In this document: positions 5,698-7,574 of the stretch, piece by piece
Layout: each line of letters starts with the position of its first letter
How positions within the stretch are numbered: position 1 is the first letter of the stretch
Origin: Candidatus Omnitrophota bacterium
GTDB taxonomy: Bacteria > Omnitrophota > Gorgyraeia > Zapsychrales > Fredricksoniimonadaceae
Reading direction: 5' to 3'
DNA length: 7,574 bases
Assembly: GCA_023247575.1 (NCBI GenBank)
Contig: JAHFGE010000069.1
Span: 1 to 7,574 of the forward strand
Notes under the pieces: model-generated
Told to the model about the DNA's origin: nothing
The model's database searches: none
The model's input: only the letters and a program-made list of their open reading frames with translations
Program-made: the position numbers and the translations under genes

Positions 5698-6390
5698 ATG
5701 AAAAAGGAAATTCCAAAATATCCATTAGAAAAGACAGTCGGTGATGGAGCCATCATAGTAGCAAGAGCCTTAACAGGAATAATTCCGGTTGCTGGAGCTC
5801 CCGTAACAGAATTGTTAAACCTTATTGTTACTCCTCCTTTGGAAAAAAGAAGATCGGAATGGTTTGAAGAGATTGGAAAGAGACTTAGAGAATTAGAGGA
5901 GAATAAAAGTATTTCTTTGGATGACTTGAGAAATAATGAGGGATTTATTGACATTACTCTTCAAGCAACTCAGGTTGCATTACGTACGAGTCAAGTTGAA
6001 AAACGGGAAGCATTAAAGAATGCCATATCAAAAGCTGCCACGCCTGAAGCCCCAGATTTGTCATTACAGCAAATGTTTATAAGCTATATTGATTCTTTTA
6101 CTATTTGGCATATACGATTGCTTGATTTATTTAGTGATCCGAAAAGATGGGAAGAAAAGAATAATCATAGATTCCCAGAGGTGGAAACAGGAGGCTTATC
6201 TTATATTTTGGAACAGGCATATCCTGAACTAAAAGGTCAGAGAAATTTTTATGATCAGATATGGAAAGATTTATATTTTAGGGGCTTAGTTAATACTGAG
6301 GGACTTCATGTAGGTATGACAGGACATGGTTTAATGAGTAAAAGAGCTTCCTCTATAGGAGAAACCTTTATTGTCTATATATCACATTAG
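5698..6390 (+). CDS. Uncharacterised 230-aa protein with Gly/Pro-rich hydrophobic segment and wHTH-like C-terminus
   Basis: I do not recognise a named family. The N-terminus (MKKEIPKYPLEKTVGDGA) leads into an apolar stretch at about residues 15-48 (IIVARALTGIIPVAGAPV, TELLNLIVTPPL). This ends at EKRRSEWFEEIGKRLRELEE, a charged amphipathic helix (about 49-68). A helical middle follows. The C-terminus (about 183-230) has the shape of a winged-helix domain: FYDQIWKDLYFRGLV, then a strand/wing MTGHGLMSKRASSIGETFIVYI. The apolar stretch may pack against a membrane or a partner. The start rests on GGAGA 5 nt upstream and a TATAAT box at 5664, although the frame is open back to 4618. Base composition is AT-rich and AGA is a common arginine codon, unlike the housekeeping genes. 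The next gene starts 92 nt downstream. Confidence 0.75.
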   Translation: MKKEIPKYPLEKTVGDGAIIVARALTGIIPVAGAPVTELLNLIVTPPLEKRRSEWFEEIGKRLRELEENKSISLDDLRNNEGFIDITLQATQVALRTSQVEKREALKNAISKAATPEAPDLSLQQMFISYIDSFTIWHIRLLDLFSDPKRWEEKNNHRFPEVETGGLSYILEQAYPELKGQRNFYDQIWKDLYFRGLVNTEGLHVGMTGHGLMSKRASSIGETFIVYISH

Positions 6391-6482
6391 TTACAATTTG
6401 GACTAGTGTATAGCTAAAAAATGTTAGTAAAATTCATAGACTCTATGTAAGATCATGGAAATCAAAAATTTAGGAGTTTTAA

Positions 6483-7457
6483 ATGTCAAAAGCCAGAAAA
6501 AATCTAAAAGAACAATCCCCGCAATCCGTAGAAGTTGGTCCTACACCGAAAGAAGATGTACAGGTAGCGCCTAAAGTTGTGAGTGATTGGCCAACTTTTA
6601 TTAATACTGATAAAGCTACTGATGATGATATAAGAAGTCGACTTCTAAACGAAGTTGAAGAAATTCGTGTTCAATTTCAAGAAAATATTCGGGATTATCA
6701 AATTCTTTATTTATATGATCAAATCGAACATAGCATTGATTCCTTTACATCAGATGTAATTTATACGGATCTCTCGAAGGGTTATCATAAAAAATCCAAA
6801 AATGTATTATTAATTTTGCATAGTACCGGGGGTAGCATCGAACCTGCATATCAGATAAGTAAATTTTGCTGTGAATTTTCAAAAGATAATTTTGTGGTCA
6901 GTGTTCCAAGGTTGGCAAAATCAGCAGCAACGCTCATTTGTCTAGGAGCACAACAAGTTCACATGGGATCTTTGAGTGAATTAGGCCCCATTGATCCTCA
7001 AATCAATGGGAGATCAGTACTTGGTTATACACCCTCTTTGGAACGTATTGCAGAAATATGCCAGAAATACCCTAAAAGTTCGGAGTTATTTGCAGATTTT
7101 TTACACAAAAATGTTTATTTACCAAACATTGGGTATTACGAACGTTTAGGAGAGTCAGCAGTTCAATATGCAGAAAAGTTGATTGCCAATAAAAGCCTGC
7201 TTAAAGGAACTGCAAATGCAATAGCTAAAAAACTAGTTTATGAATATAAAGACCATGGCTTTGTAATTGATGCTAATGAGGCACAAGAGATTTTAGGGTC
7301 GGAAGTCATCAAGGTTGATAGTCCAGAGCTACGCTTTGCTGAAGCAATACATAATAAAATAAATTTTGTTAATATATTGATGTGGATATTTAATAATAAA
7401 ACGATTCGTATTTTGGGAAATAGTATACTGATTAATGAAAAGAAAGAAAAGAAATAA
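6483..7457 (+). CDS. SDH_sah-like serine protease of the ClpP/SppA (crotonase-like) fold
   Basis: The 324-aa protein carries the core of a Ser-dependent protease of the ClpP/SppA fold, most like the serine dehydrogenase proteinase family. Residues 107-118 (NVLLILHSTGGS) form the strand and glycine turn expected for the oxyanion hole. VPRLAKSAATLICLGA (141-156) contains the probable nucleophile S147, and MGSLSELGPIDPQ (161-173) the conserved GPIDPQ (D171). Downstream, KDHGFVIDANEAQEILG (257-272) has a conserved-looking His (H259). The first 40 residues are polar and probably disordered; there is no signal peptide, suggesting a cytosolic enzyme. The Lys/Arg-rich end (EKKEKK) follows a short apolar stretch (about 295-317). 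TAGGAG 6 nt before the ATG supports the start. The true activity (protease or binding protein) is not shown. Confidence 0.85.
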   Translation: MSKARKNLKEQSPQSVEVGPTPKEDVQVAPKVVSDWPTFINTDKATDDDIRSRLLNEVEEIRVQFQENIRDYQILYLYDQIEHSIDSFTSDVIYTDLSKGYHKKSKNVLLILHSTGGSIEPAYQISKFCCEFSKDNFVVSVPRLAKSAATLICLGAQQVHMGSLSELGPIDPQINGRSVLGYTPSLERIAEICQKYPKSSELFADFLHKNVYLPNIGYYERLGESAVQYAEKLIANKSLLKGTANAIAKKLVYEYKDHGFVIDANEAQEILGSEVIKVDSPELRFAEAIHNKINFVNILMWIFNNKTIRILGNSILINEKKEKK

Positions 7458-7496
7458 ACACATAAGCACGTATACACCTTGCGTTAATTAGGATTT

Positions 7497-7574
7497 ATGA
7501 GACTAACTGATAACGAAAAAAGAGACGCGACAAAGCTTCTTCAAGAAGGCAAGCCCCTGCCCGAGAAATATCGA
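7497..7574 (+). CDS. 5' end of a gene, possibly a site-specific DNA methyltransferase (3' partial)
   Basis: Only 26 codons are in the window, from an ATG with AGGA close upstream (7490-7493, 3-nt spacing) and 39 nt after the preceding stop. The peptide starts MRLTDNEKRDATKLLQ and continues EGKPLPEKYR. From memory, the pattern EKRD..KL...GKPLPEKYR is the N-terminus of a group of large site-specific DNA methyltransferases, where it is followed by RFLLFEDKREVELVWNG-like sequence. That identification is by recollection of a short segment and is tentative. The open frame and SD make the gene itself likely. It is probably co-transcribed with the protease-like gene. Confidence 0.5.
   Translation, partial: MRLTDNEKRDATKLLQEGKPLPEKYR

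Noticed and set aside
6391..6482. Promoter in the 92-nt gap before the protease-like gene
   Set aside because: TTGGAC at 6398 looks like a -35, but no convincing -10 lies at proper spacing (ATGTTA at 17 nt).

Overview
The window looks like part of a chromosome from an uncultivated Gram-negative-type bacterium, plausibly Candidatus Omnitrophota or a relative. This is inferred from the ispD/ispF/cysE/cysS gene order, the Shine-Dalgarno (SD) sites, and the 20-bp palindrome CCTGCCTGCCGGCAGGCAGG, which I recall as common in such genomes. No marker gene here proves the taxonomy.

Left part (1-4584): a compact housekeeping operon on the + strand. It runs ispD (5' end outside the window), a nucleotidyltransferase-fold protein with a 58-aa partner, ispF, a serine acetyltransferase (cysE), cysteinyl-tRNA synthetase (cysS), and thymidylate kinase (tmk). 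IspD and IspF are two steps of the MEP isoprenoid pathway. CysE makes O-acetylserine for cysteine synthesis and CysS charges tRNA with cysteine. The first genes overlap by ATGA or are only a few bases apart, which implies co-transcription and translational coupling. Two points stand out: the coupled nucleotidyltransferase pair inserted between ispD and ispF, and the cysE start, where the good SD and ATG lie in a different frame from the enzyme. The only sizeable gap, between cysS and tmk, holds a twin-hairpin palindromic repeat with compensatory changes.

Middle (4585-5660): about 1 kb of mosaic repeats and no convincing gene. It contains a 20-bp palindrome, a GC-rich hairpin, two copies of a perfect 26-bp palindrome, an array of 33/45-nt degenerate repeats, and a 160-bp direct repeat with nested hairpins. 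Because repeat unit lengths and copy offsets are multiples of three, a frame stays open across the block and joins the next gene, simulating a 590-aa protein.

Right part (5664-7574): an AT-richer module whose arginine codons lean towards AGA. A TATAAT box and SD directly after the repeats point to a 230-aa gene of unknown function. It is followed by a ClpP/SppA-fold protein resembling the serine dehydrogenase proteinase (SDH_sah) family, then the first 26 codons of a gene whose N-terminus resembles some site-specific DNA methyltransferases. This part may be the edge of a genome-defence or restriction-modification island next to a repeat hot spot. That is inference, and the window ends before it can be tested.
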